Assembly (NCBI GenBank): GCA_037962975.1
Contig: CM075669.1
Location: 110,624,501-110,688,500, forward strand
Length of the DNA stretch: 64,000 bases
Direction: 5' to 3'
Source: Clitoria ternatea
Lineage: Eukaryota; Streptophyta; Magnoliopsida; Fabales; Fabaceae
The notes beneath the pieces are model-generated. The model was not told where the DNA came from. It saw nothing but the letters and a program-made list of their open reading frames with translations, and made no database searches. Position numbers and translations under genes: made by a program. Below, one piece after another: positions 31,319 through 42,083 of the stretch (positions are counted from its first letter, which is position 1; each line of letters opens with the position of its first letter).

Positions 31319-32189
31319 CTCAATCTCTCCTCATTTCTTACCACACTTCTCCTTTCATTAGCTTTCTTTCATAATTTTCCTTAAGCAATGGCCAATGGGT
31401 GTTGAAGCCAAGAGGAAAGAATAAGGGAAGGAAACCGATGTTTGGTGACTACCTTCTTACTCCTTGTAGCATGGGTAGTAGTTTATCTTTATTGAGTATT
31501 TTATTTATGACTACATGTGTAATAAATAATTTTATGATTCTAAAATAGTTTATGTTTTTATAATAGTAAGTGATTACTCATTTGTATTCAAAATTTAAAA
31601 AAAAATAAAAAAATAAAAAGGCCTAAAAAATCAAATCAGAAAAAAACAAAAATGGGCAAAAAAAGGCCCAAAAAATCTAAAAAATCCAAATAAATGGAAA
31701 TCAAGAAAAAGAAAAAGAAAAAGAAAAAGGTTTCAGTGGTTTATTAAGGTGGAACCCAGTTTGGTTGGATAATTAGAGAAAATTAGGAAATTGACATCAA
31801 ATTTAGACAAATTAAAAAAGTAGGAAAGTGATAGAATGTGATGAGGGATCCAAGGCCAATTTTTCTCTATTAATAGAGGATGATGCAAATGGAAAAAATG
31901 AGGAAGAAGGAGGAAGGAGAGAAAAGAGTGATAAATTTTGTGTAATTTTTTAGAGATTTTGCTTTCAAAAATAGAGATATGGAAATGTTATTAGGAAAAT
32001 GTGTGTTTTACTCTAGTATGTTTAGTATGTGAGTTACGTGACCCAAATTACTGTAAAAGTCTTATAACCGGTGTCTAAACACCTTTAAATTGAGTCTAAA
32101 CGAAGCCAAAAATAGGAGAAATCTACGCAAAATCGATCTCTTGAGTTTCGTTTTCGTTCTTCATTAATTTTTACTGCACTAAGGTATTT

Positions 32190-32830
32190 TTAATAAATAC
32201 AAGAATATTTATTTATCTTTATTTATTCATCTTTATTTATTTTTATTTATTTATTTTTCTACACTTTATTTTCCTGCAATTCTTTACTTATTCTTTTATT
32301 TTTCTGCACTTTTACTTTTTCTTTATTTATTTTTTGTACTTTTATTTTTCTTTATTTATTTTTCAGTATTTTTATTTTTATTTATTTATTTTTCTGTACT
32401 TTATTTTTTCGCACTTTATATTCTTGTAGTAATTTATTTATTCATTTATTTTTCTGCACTTTTATTTTTCTTTATTTATTTTCTGCACTTTTATTTTTCT
32501 TTATTTACTTTTCTACACTTTTATTTTTATTAATTTATTTTTTCACACTTTATTTTTTTGTAATTATTGGTTTATTTATTTACTTTTTGTACTTTTATTT
32601 TTCTTTATCTACTTTTCTACACTTTTATTTTTATTTATTTATTTTTCTGCACTTTTATTTTTATTTATTTTTCTCCACTTTTATATTTGTTTATTTATTT
32701 TTCTGCACTTTATTTTTTCACACTTTATTTTTCTGTAGTTATTCATTTATTCATTTATTTTTCTACACTTTTATTTATTTTTCTGCATCTTAACTTTCTA
32801 CATTTATTTATTCTAATTTTTCTTTTCAAT
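32190..32830 (+). repeat. T-rich irregular tandem repeat
   Basis: Irregular units of about 28 to 35 bp of the form TTTATTTATTTTTCTGCACT run for about 640 bases. They are imperfect but clearly periodic through the CTGCAC or CTACAC step. Confidence 0.8.
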
Positions 32831-33232
32831 AATTTTGTAGTTATCTTTTACATAATCATTTGTTTATCATTTTATATAATTTCTTAAGTCATTTTATAGG
32901 TAATTAATTATTTATTATTATAATTTTATATTTTATGTTCCCCGTTCTTATCTATTTATTTAACCATTTATCTTTCTTTTAAGTTTAAAATGAGATTAAT
33001 TTAGATGAGATATCCCATTAATCTTATTATCTAAAAATTATTGAACAAAATTCATTTGTTAGTTTTAATTAGTTAAGTGTATATATATTTCTTTGTTTTC
33101 ACATCGATGTATTTAATTCTTATGTCTATCTATTTTTTCCTTTTCATTTATTTATTTGCTTATTTATTCATTTTTTTAAATTTTTTTCAAACCATGTATT
33201 TTTCAATAAAATTAATGGATGTTTTTAATTAC

Positions 33233-33765
33233 TTAAGAGAAAGAAAAGTTCATTGTTAAGGGTTACATTGATGCTAGCTTCCAAACTGATAAGGATGACT
33301 CAAGATCGTAATTAGGGTATGTGTTTTATCTAAATGGGGTCAGTGTGAGTTGGAAAAGTTTGAAGCAAGAGACAGTTATTAATTCTACTACAGAATTTGA
33401 GTATATTGTTGCCTCAAATGCTGCAAAAGAGGTAGTATGGACCAAGAAGTTTGTAGCAGAACTTGAGGTAGTTCCTAGCATTATGGTCCCCATAATTCTT
33501 TACCGTGTAGAGCAATTGCACAAGCTAAGGAACCCAAATCACATTAGCGATCCAAGCATATACTTAGGCATTTTTATCTCATCCGAGAAATCCTTGACTG
33601 GGGAGATGTTAAGATATATAAGGTGCACACCGATGAAAACATTACTGACCTACTCACCAAACCTCTTGCACAACAAAAGCATGAGGGACATACTAAATCA
33701 TTAGGTAAATATCAGATTGGCTATAGCGCAATTGAGAAATTGTTCGTGTATGCACTACTAGTGCA
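33233..33765 (+). pseudogene. Ty1/copia RNase H fragment, copy 1, joined to an LTR scrap
   Basis: The reading across frames includes a D-A-S-F-Q-T-D segment (about 33268), VSVSWKSLKQETVINSTTEF (about 33342), EVVWTKKFVAELE and VHTDENITDLLTKPLAQQKH (about 33621). These are typical of the copia RNase H and Pol C-terminus. At least two frame changes are present. The last part (33741-33758, TGTTCGTGTATGCACTAC) is the first 18 bases of the copia LTR, after which the sequence jumps back into RT-end sequence of copy 2. Confidence 0.82.
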
Positions 33766-34375
33766 AGTGAGCATATACCAACCTGATCCTGGTGAAAGTC
33801 ACTTGACTGCCGTCAGGAATATCCTAAAGTATTTGAGAAAAACCAAGGATTCATTCTTGATATATAGAGAAAGAAAGAAGAGCTCATTGTTAAGGATTAC
33901 GCTAGCTTCCAAACTGATAAGGATGACTCCAGGTCGTAATCAAGGTATGTGTTTTGTCTAAATGGTGGTACTGTGAGTTGGAAAAGTTTGAAGCAAGAGA
34001 CAGTTGCTAAGTCTACTACAGAATCTAAGTATATTGTTTTCTCAAATGCTGCAAAAGAGGTGGTATAGATTAAGAAGTTTGTAGCAGAACTTGAGGTAGT
34101 TCCTGGCATTATGGACCCGATAATTCTGTACCGTGTGGAGCAATTGCATAAGTTAAGGAACCCAAATCCCATTAGTGATCCAAGCATATACTTAGGTGTT
34201 TTCATCTTATCCGAGAAATCCTTGATTGTGGAGATGTTAAGATATGTAAGGTGCACATCGATGAAAACATTACTGACCTACTCACCAAACCTCTTGCACA
34301 ACAAAATCATGAGGGACACACTAGATCATTAGTCATTAGGCAAATGTCTGATTGGCTCTAGTGCAAGTGAGAGAT
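33766..34375 (+). pseudogene. Ty1/copia RT-end and RNase H fragment, copy 2
   Basis: The copy starts earlier than copy 1: DPGESHLTAVRNILKYLRKT (about 33784) is the conserved end of copia RT. Then come the same RNase H stretches as copy 1, including a tryptophan-lysine segment (SWKSLKQET) and HTDENITDLLTKPLAQ. It runs to the LTR start. Internal stops (about 34066, 34330) break it. Similarity to copy 1 is high across about 480 bp. Confidence 0.82.
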
Positions 34376-35395
34376 TGTTGGTGTATGCACTACGAGCTTT
34401 TAATGTATCAATTTTAACTTATTAATAAAATAAGTATTTTCAGTTTTAAGATTATTTTAAAACTATTTATCCTTAGAATAATGGGTCATATAAGAATTGT
34501 CCTAAAATGTCCCTAATCAAGTATTTACATAGGGACATGTAAATACATTAAGACTAGTGTGTAAATGTTTTCATGATTTGATCTCACAAATCATGGATAT
34601 AGATGATATCAAGTCTTCACACGGGTACAGATTAAGAGTAATGTTGTGCTAGACAAACACACCACAAGAACGTTGCATGGATCGTTACATGAGTGTCATA
34701 AATGATTCTCAATGTGATAATGGTATATGTAGTCCTTCAACATGAAGTCACAACGATTTCTACATGAGGAGTTTGCTATTTTAATACAATTAAATGTCAT
34801 CAATAATAAGATGACTATAAAGATTATGATTAGGCAATGAACAAATTATACAGAGGGATATGAGTGATATAGATGAGATTTATCTCTCCTATGTGACAGG
34901 AGTGATATCTATGGACCACTTGATGGAGTGAGACTAAAGAAATGCATGACCATGCTAGGAAAAATAAATATTAGATATTTACTCAATAAAGTCTACTCTA
35001 GTATAAAGGAAAATTAATTGGGTCGTATAAAGATGACGACGACCATGCCTTGGGCCCAATTAGATATCGTGATGAAAGGAATAAATATATAAAATATTTA
35101 TCACTTATAGGTTATGTTGATGATAAATAATTTGAATGAAATGATGTATTTCTAGATGCCGCTCTTATTTTATATTAATAATAAAATAGTTTATTATTAA
35201 TATGATCAAATACTTTACCTATAGAACACACATAGAGTAAGTCCACCAGAGAATAATTTTATTTTAGTTTGACTAAAATAAAACTATTGGGCCTAACTCA
35301 TTTAGAATGATTCAGGAGCCCAATGTTTATTGAGAGATCATCTGGTTAAGACTTAAGCCTGTATATAGAGCATAATATGCTCACAGGTAACAGCT
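34376..35395 (+). repeat. Truncated Ty1/copia LTR
   Basis: It begins TGTTGGTGTATGCACTACG just after the copia Pol stop and a GAGAT purine run. No terminal repeat end is found. At 35395/35396 the sequence switches without overlap into Athila protease sequence. No gene is seen in this kilobase. Confidence 0.65.
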
Positions 35396-36071
35396 CTAAA
35401 AATGGTCTGCCTAAAATAATAGGAATCAAAGAATTTTCGTCCATTTCAACCACAACAAAGTCAGCAGGTATAAAAAATTTTCTTATCTTAATAGGAACAT
35501 CCTCTAAAATTCCTGCAGGATATTTTACAGATCTATCAGCCAATTGTAAAGACATCCTAGTAGGTTTTAGTTCACCCAATCCTAACTTTTCAGCAACAGA
35601 TAATGGCATTAAACTCACACTCGCTCCTAAATCACACAATGCTTTATCTATATTCATGACACCAGTCAGATCTTGGAGCTTGGGTGGAAGTTTCTTTTGA
35701 ATTAGAGCACTGCACTCTTCAGTAAGTGCAACTGTACCATCTTCCTCCAGTCTTCTTTTGTTGGACAGAATGTCCTTCAGGAACTTTGCATATGTGGGCA
35801 TTTGCGGCAAAGCATCTGTAAAAGGAATATTAATATACAATTTCTTTAAAACATCAAGGAACTTACCAAATTGTTTGTCCAACTTTGCTTTGGCTACGCG
35901 CTGAGGAAATGGAATGGGAGGTTGATATGGCGTAACCTCCTCCTTCTTTTCTTGTGGTTTTTCTTCTTCAATTACTGGATGAGATGAAGATTCATCGACT
36001 TTCTTTTCCTTCTTTGCAGTCTTGTCAGCTGGCCCATCGTATTGAGTACCACTCCTAAGAGTGACAGCCAT
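35396..36071 (-). pseudogene. Athila protease fragment, second (truncated) unit of the tandem
   Basis: The same protein as at 44810-46264, read from the minus strand: PVIEEEKPQEKKEE, IPFPQRVAKAKLDKQFGKFL, and protease site ALCDLGASVSLMPLSV (about 35610-35650), then LIPIILGRPFLE at the truncated end. About 24 bp before the protease site is missing relative to the other copy. The upstream frame is broken near 36161 (a small change at TTTAACAGAG). Sequence downstream of the protease is gone because the unit ends at the copia junction. Confidence 0.85.
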
Positions 36072-36160
36072 GGTTTGGTTAGATGGTCCAGCCTCTGGTT
36101 TTCTAGGAAATGTTCCTGGTGTTCTTTGAGAATAGAAGGCTTGTTGGGCAATTTGATTTT

Positions 36161-37282
36161 CTAGTATTTTGTTGTGAGTTTAACAGAGTCCACTTTTAAA
36201 GCCAAGTTTTTTATTGCATCAGAGAATTCATCATTTTGTTTAAGTTGAGTAGCTACAAATGTCTCCATCAAGGATTCTAGCTTTGATTTTTGTGGAATAT
36301 AGGTTCCTTGTTGAGGTTTGTAGTTACTTTGGAATTGAGGTGGCCTATTTTGGAAGCCAGGTGGACCTTGTGGGGGTCTGTAGTTACCTTGATAATTTCC
36401 ACCGTAGTTTCCAATAGCATCCACCTGATGCATTTCTTGTTCTTGATTAGGAGTCATTGCTAAATGGCAGTTTGTAGCTCCATGTCCTGAAACACCACAA
36501 ACTTCACAAACAATATTAGTAGCACCTGTTGACCCTATTTTATCAAGTTTTAATGTTAATGCTTCAACTTTGGCAGAAAGTAGGGAAAGAGCATCGACAG
36601 AATACTTACCTGGTGTTTTAGAAGGTACTTCTCTCTTAGAGTTCCACTGGTGAGTGTTTTGAGCTATTTCCTCAATTAGGTTCTCAGCTTCATCAACATT
36701 TTTACTCATGAAAGCTCCTCCAGCTGCAGCATCTAAAGAGATCTTTTGTGTGGAAGTTAGTCCATTATAGAAAATATGGATTGTCAACCACCTTTCTATC
36801 CCATGGTGAGGACATTCTCTTAGCATCTCCCTGTATCTTTCCCAGGCTTCATACAAGGATTCATCATCTTTTTGTGAAAAATTGATGATTTGTTTTCTCA
36901 GCACATCAGTCTTGTTCCTTGGGTACCATTTATTGATAAAAGCACTGGACAATTGTTCCCAAGTCGTGATGGATCCTTCAGGAAGAGAGTATAACCACGC
37001 TCTTGCTTTATCTCTTAAGGGGAAAGGGAAAAGTCTTAAGCAAATGGCATCATTGGTTGCTCCGTTCATCTTCAGGGTGTCACAGTATTCAAGAAAGATT
37101 TGAAGGTGAAGGTTTGGATCTTCCGAGGGTAAACCTCCGAATTGGTTCTGTTGAACCATTGATAGTAGTGAAGGCTTCAATTCAAAATTATTAGCCTCCA
37201 CTGTGGGTCTAAGGATGCTAGATCCTCTCCCATTAGTGCTTGGAGCGGCAAAATCTCTTAAGGGTCTGTGTTGGTCCGCCAT
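36161..37282 (-). CDS. Athila Gag, second unit of the tandem (long open frame)
   Basis: A 373-codon frame starting MADQHRPLRDF. It contains the Athila gag core (SEDPNLHLQIFLEYCDTLK, DKARAWLYSLPEGSITTWEQ, FINKWYPRNKTDVLRKQI, EAWERYREMLRECPHHGIE, FYNGLTSTQKISLDAAAGGA). A CCHC knuckle, CEVCGVSGHGATNC, lies near 36490. A glycine-, asparagine- and proline-rich C-terminal part follows. The frame is open where the copy at 46268-47259 has a frameshift and a stop. An upstream MRRSR start is cut off by a stop at about 37318. It lacks downstream pol, so it is a retrotransposon relic with an open frame. Confidence 0.8.
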   Translation of the reverse strand: MADQHRPLRDFAAPSTNGRGSSILRPTVEANNFELKPSLLSMVQQNQFGGLPSEDPNLHLQIFLEYCDTLKMNGATNDAICLRLFPFPLRDKARAWLYSLPEGSITTWEQLSSAFINKWYPRNKTDVLRKQIINFSQKDDESLYEAWERYREMLRECPHHGIERWLTIHIFYNGLTSTQKISLDAAAGGAFMSKNVDEAENLIEEIAQNTHQWNSKREVPSKTPGKYSVDALSLLSAKVEALTLKLDKIGSTGATNIVCEVCGVSGHGATNCHLAMTPNQEQEMHQVDAIGNYGGNYQGNYRPPQGPPGFQNRPPQFQSNYKPQQGTYIPQKSKLESLMETFVATQLKQNDEFSDAIKNLALKVDSVKLTTKY

Positions 37283-37580
37283 TTGTTTTTCTTTTTGTTC
37301 TTTTTGTTGTTTTTGTTATTTTCTCAAAGCTCTAAGGGTACGTTCTATCTCAGGGTCAAATCCTAAGTTTAGATCGACACTACGACTTCGTCGCATAAAT
37401 AGAAAATAAATGACAAATAAAACAAACAATTACAAAAATAAAACAACAACAGATACACAGAATATAGAACAAAATACAAAATTACAAAGAAAATAAAAAT
37501 AAAAATAAAAATAACAATAAAAATATTAACAAGTATGATCTAATCGAATTTCAATATTGCCGATATTTGAGGGACAACAG

Positions 37581-37598
37581 TCCCCGGCAACGGCACCA
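37581..37598 (-). other. Primer-binding site, tRNA-Asp type (second Athila unit)
   Basis: The plus strand reads TCCCCGGCAACGGCACCA, one base away from the 3' end of plant tRNA-Asp(GTC). It sits six bases from the LTR end at 37605, as expected for minus-strand priming of an element on the minus strand. Confidence 0.82.
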
Positions 37599-38509
37599 AA
37601 AACTTGACAGGGCCCGCAAGCGCACGGGTTATGTCGCGTAATATAAAAGATTATCGTTCTCCACAGGGACTGTGTTCAAAGTACCGGCATATTAAAATTT
37701 AATTATCCACACAATTGATTTTTAAGGTTTTTGTAAAATAAAACACAAAATTAAATTGTACAGAATACAAAAATAAAATTTACTTGACACTTAAAAAATC
37801 AGAGTTGAGAGTATCTTGGGATTTCGGGGGATTAAGACTCTATTTTATGTTAATGAATTTTAACTTTTCATAAATAAGAATCGAATTAAGTTTTCCAAGG
37901 CGAATTTTCCAAAAGCTAATTAATATGTTCCTCTCGGAATCCTATTAATGTACCTAACCTATGGAAAGCGCTGCTTAATCCTCAGAAAGGCCCATTATCT
38001 TTTTATGAAAATCCCTTTTATTTCCTCAAAAGAATTTTGATTACTTTCACAGTTTTACCGAGGTCATAAAAAGCATTTCAAAAATCTTAGGTTTAGTTCA
38101 AAGCTTTCCGGTAAAAATAAATCTCTCGATTCTATTTATTACCTAAACTTACTAATATACCCGTAAGTATACAGTTTTATCATTTAGGTTCTTGTTAGGA
38201 ATTACTAAAAGCATTGAGCATAATTGAACTAAATGGAAAACATAAATTTATTTAATTCCAAGTCAAAATAACATTAAAATAAAATATTACCATACCCCCT
38301 TTATCCCAAGATAATTAATTTAGCTACTCATGAAATAATTCAAATTCATATATATAATGGAAAAATAAAACATACAAGATATGGTAAAAAATAAAGACTT
38401 ACGGGTTTCTCCAAAAGCTTAGAATAATTTACCACTGTAATTCCTTGTTGCAATATTCCTCCATAAATTACAAATTTAAATACTCACTTTTACAGCCCTC
38501 ACCACTCTT

Positions 38510-38690
38510 ACAAAATAAAATAAAGAAAAAGAAAATAAAAAGAGAAACAAAACGAAAAAGAAAGAAAAAGAACGAAGAAAGAAATAAAGAAAAAAGAAAG
38601 AAAGAAAAGAGAAGAGAAGCACGGAAGAAGAAAAGAGAAAACAAAAGAAAGAGAAGAAAAGAAAAGGAATTTAAGCTTATGGAAATTGAT
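38510..38690 (-). repeat. Polypurine-polypyrimidine tract in Athila LTR A
   Basis: About 170 bases of nearly pure A/G lie on the plus strand, C/T in the sense of the element, directly downstream of the TATA box. Long pyrimidine leaders are usual at plant LTR start sites. The lysine- and arginine-rich open frame it creates on the plus strand is not a gene. Confidence 0.8.
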
Positions 38691-38712
38691 TTCAAGTGAT
38701 GCTGTCCGTGTT

Positions 38713-38722
38713 CCCTTTTATA
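38713..38722 (-). promoter_or_regulatory. TATA box of Athila LTR A
   Basis: On the minus strand TATAAAAGGG lies just downstream of the U3 array and just upstream of the pyrimidine tract. The same site in LTR B is at 48515-48524. Confidence 0.7.
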
Positions 38723-38929
38723 GGCAAAGGAAGGGAAGAAGTCAGCTTGGAAAACGCGTTGCCAGTTGGTGCAATTGTCTTCTTCTCAGCCGCCCCATTA
38801 TCACAGCTTGGAGACAGCCTGGATGGTGTCAAGTGGGAGAAAACTTTCGGTGCATGTGACTTCCAACTGTCCCAAATTGCATTATTTTAATATTTCCAAT
38901 AATTCGGTGCTTGGATTTATTCAGCTGGG

Positions 38930-40450
38930 CAAATTCCGAGTGGAAAAATGGGTCGGTTTTCATCTTTTCTCCAAAATCCGAGTGAAAGCTTGCTGGAGGG
39001 TGGTTTGTTGAGTGCTGGACGGTGTTGCATTGTGAAGAATTGGGTCAGTTTTCACCTTCTCTCTAGAATCTGAGTGGAAAAATGCCTTTTGTGCACAAAA
39101 CCGACTGGAAAAAGGTGCATTTTCTAAAGAAGACCGAGTGAATCTTTGCTCGGTGTCGAGTTGAGGGGTCGGTGTTTAGAAGAAAACCGGTCGGTATTTG
39201 GAACAAACCAGTCGGTGTTGAGTTGCTGTGAAGTCGGAAAGTGTTAGTTTTGAAAGGAGAGGGGACGGTGTTGTGGCTTGAGGGACAGTGGAGTTGCTGG
39301 ACGGAGATGAGCAAAGCAACTCCGATTGCTTTATTTCTTCGAAACCGATTGAAAAGTGAATCGAAACCGAGTGAAAAGTGATTCACTCAGAACTGATTAG
39401 AAGGTGGCTCGGAATTGACTGAAGAGGGACTCGGATCTGACTGAAACCATTCACTAGGCTCAGCTTCATGGAGTTCATTCGGAACTGATTAAAGACTCAC
39501 TCAGGATCAGAATTTATTCAATTGGTTCCCAAACATTTTCACTCAGCTGTCTCTGAATCTGAACCACTCGGTTCAAACTTTGCTCGGATTTTGCTTTAGA
39601 ATTCACTCGGTCAAATTCATTCGGATACATTCACTCGGATTTGCTTTGAAATAATTCAGTCGGCCTTCATTCCTTGAAATGATACACTCGGAAGTGTCTT
39701 CTTGCTTTTTACTCGGAATGGCCTTCAGTCGTCAATCAACCCAGTCGGTTGTCTTTACTCGAATCTGGCTGATTGAATTTCCTCTCATGTCCGAGCCTTG
39801 CTTTGCTCAGAAATATAGGTTTCTGACCCATCTCACTCAGACTTAGTGTGAAACTGTGAGAATCTGTCTGAGTGTGATTCACTCCTGGTCGGATTTTCCT
39901 TGCTTGCTTAAGGCATTACTCAGAAATGCCTTGTTCCGCTTGAGAATGCCATCTTCTCTGAGTGAAACCACTCGGATTCCTCCTTAGTCAGCATTTATTC
40001 ATTTCAGTGGCCTCTTCTACTCGGAATCCATTCACTCAGAACAGCTTTTCACTCGGATTAGTTGCAATCAGAAAGCTCCCACTCGGATTTACTTCAATCA
40101 GCAATCCTTTCACTCGGAGAATAGCTTTGGACATATTTATTGGAGGTCAGTCTCCTTTTTTCACTCGGAATGGACGCGGTCGGGGAAGTTTCCACTCGGA
40201 ATCACCTCCAACCGAGACTTATTCCATTTCAGCATTGGTCCTTCACTCGAGTCAGCCATTTATCACTCGGAATGGCTTTGACAGGGAACATTTCACTCGG
40301 ATTTTCTCCAACAGTGCAGTATTCCACTCGGCAATGCTCTACTCTGAGTCTTTCCACTCGGATTTAGTCATTTCTGAGTTATCTCACTCGAATTTGGCCA
40401 TTTTGAGTCGGATTTCAGTGCTCTGAGTCAGATTTTTGCTTTCTGAGTCG
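38930..40450. repeat. CCGAGTG / CACTCGG motif array in Athila LTR A
   Basis: Copies of CCGAGTG (38930-39380) and CACTCGG (39380-40450) fill about 1.5 kb of U3, with GGTCGGTTTT phrases at about 38972, 39046 and a TGAGTCGGATTT series near 40400-40460. The motif also fills part of LTR Y (1040-2010). Confidence 0.9.
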
Positions 40451-40696
40451 GATTTCAGCTTTAAAAAGAGAATTCTTTCCACTTTGAGCTTGTTCTTCTT
40501 GTTTTTTTTATCATTTTATGGTCGTTTTTCTCTTGTTTTTGACCCTTTATTACCTTAATTCCTGCAAAATAACATACCCAAGTAGAAAATAGTGGAAAGA
40601 AAGCAAAAATTGCAATAAATAAAGGAAATACAGTGCATAATGATTAAAATCCTAAGCAAATTAGACCTAATTTATTGTATTATAAAGCACTTATCA

Positions 40697-42083
40697 AAAT
40701 ACCCCAAACCAAAGCATTGCTTGTCCTCAAGCAATCACCATATTCATAAGATAAAATACAGAAAACACTAAGCTTAATAAATTAAGGAATCCAAAACAGA
40801 GAAAAAAAAATTTATTCAAATGCCAATTTTAATTTACTTATGTGAATCAATTTTCAATGTCTAGACTTGAGATACTCTTCTCATAATTTTCACTCAAGTG
40901 TTTCAAGGTTTGTGTATCTCTCAAATCATCATAGTCAAAAAATATTACCATAAGCTTGTTAATAAACCAGAGACTCCACAGTTTAGATAGAAAATATGTC
41001 AAAGTCTAAAGGTCTTTCAAAGGTTGTAACGTGGCCTTGGGTTGTATTGTTAAGGTAGGAATTTCAGGAAAAATGGAATACAAAAGGGCTTTAATAGTCA
41101 TGAATGATTCAAATTATCATTATAAATTTAACAGAGCAAATTTTTGAACTTTTATGGACTTTTTGGAATTCATTCAATATCATCCTTTTGATTTTCTTTT
41201 TCTTTTTCTTGCTTTTCTTTGCATTCAATACCATGTTTTTCTTAAGTCCTTTTTTCTTTCTTTGCTCCACTAAATTTCCAACTTTTTCACCATTAAGAGA
41301 ATATCAGTAAATGAAAGGTTTCAAAGAAATATTTTCACTTTCAGGCTCACAAGGGGCAACTAGGGGTCAAATTGTGCAAAAATTCTGAGGCTTAAGAATA
41401 AGACCTAATTGTGCTTTTATCATCCTAAGACATATAATCAAAAACCATTTTGAATCGGTTGAAAAACAAGTTCTAGAATATTAATGACTATGAGATTCAC
41501 TCAATCAAGAAAATATGGGTTTTGAAAATTTGTTTGATAAAGAACCCATTTTGGCTCAAGTCTAACCATGGAAAGTCTTTTCAAAGAAAATTTTAACCAC
41601 ATAAGGTTCATTTAAGCATTTATTTGGCATTTAAACAATCAAATTTTGAAAATTTTACTCAAAATTTTGGGATCCTTAGATACTTTAGCCTTGTGTTCAA
41701 AGTAAATTTATCATGCAATCATGGTAAATTACAAGATTACAAACAAAACAAGGAAAACACACATGCATAATAAAATGACAATCACACAACGAAATAAAAC
41801 AGTTAAGTTTTCTTACCTACCACCCCAAACCAGAATTTGACATTGTCCTCAATGTTAAAATGGATGATAAAAGTAGAAGAAAACTTACCTGTAGTAACCC
41901 CAAACCAGCAGTTGACATAGTTGGTTTTTTTTTTAACTTAAAATGAAACAATAACTTTTTATAGGGTTACCTCCCTATCAGTGCTAAGTTTTAAGTCTTC
42001 AGCCAGACTTCTCACCGTTTGGATTTACTCATCAGGAGCATCAAACAAGTCCAAGTCACTTGCTTGTTGTATTGGTTGACCTG
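40697..42083 (-). other. Non-coding 3' region of the Athila element
   Basis: About 1.4 kb between the integrase end and the polypurine tract. No env-like frame is readable, although some Athila relatives carry one. GAGGACAAGCAATGCTTTGG, read on the minus strand, is the usual Athila phrase next to the polypurine tract. Confidence 0.65.

Larger units (their letters stand above)
17310..33232 (+). mobile_element. Tat/Ogre-type Ty3/gypsy element W, 5' truncated, interrupted by a CACTA transposon
   Basis: Gag, protease, intron-like gap, RT, RNase H, archaeal-like RNase H, integrase, polypurine tract and 3' LTR follow in the order known for the Tat/Ogre lineage. The 5' LTR and start of gag are missing; element X ends just before. 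A CACTA element (18738-23691) splits gag. Frames are broken in many places. The 3' LTR starts at 31203 and its right end is not recognisable before the copia fragment at 33233. Confidence 0.8.
31203..33232 (+). repeat. 3' LTR of element W (right end not resolved)
   Basis: The LTR starts TGTAAACACCTATTTTTG. A TATA box lies at 31311. A long T-rich repeat fills 32190-32830. I could not find the expected GGTGTTTACA end, so the LTR is probably truncated where the copia fragment begins, near 33233. Frames within the T-rich part are low-complexity. Confidence 0.6.
37605..40696 (-). repeat. Athila LTR A (shared between the two tandem units)
   Basis: In the minus orientation the LTR begins TGATAAGTGC at 40696 and ends CCCTGTCA at 37605, 3092 bp. 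It is preceded by a polypurine tract (TTTGGGGTATTT, 40697-40711) and followed by a primer-binding site. It therefore serves as 3' LTR of one unit and 5' LTR of the next. U3 holds a CCGAGTG array, then a TATA box at 38713 and a purine-rich strand. Its sequence is close to LTR B: five differences in about 110 bases compared near the TATA box. Confidence 0.9.

Noticed and set aside
32567..32887. Hydrophobic frame that could look like a membrane protein
   Set aside because: Low-complexity translation of the T-rich repeat in LTR W.
33321..33704. Open frames of 119-127 codons with repeated sequence, also at 34111-34332
   Set aside because: Part of each is an off-frame reading of the duplicated copia RNase H.
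37581..37598. tRNA-Asp gene end
   Set aside because: Only the last 18 bases match and the rest of a tRNA is missing; it is a primer-binding site.
38445..38699. Lysine/arginine-rich frame, repeated at 48246-48500
   Set aside because: A translation of the purine tract in the Athila LTR, on the antisense strand.
39962..40426. 154-codon open frame, and a related one at 49863-50207
   Set aside because: It runs through the CACTCGG array; serine- and phenylalanine-rich pattern from the repeat.
40697..42083. Env-like gene downstream of Athila pol
   Set aside because: I looked on both strands and found no long frame or transmembrane pattern in the element sense.
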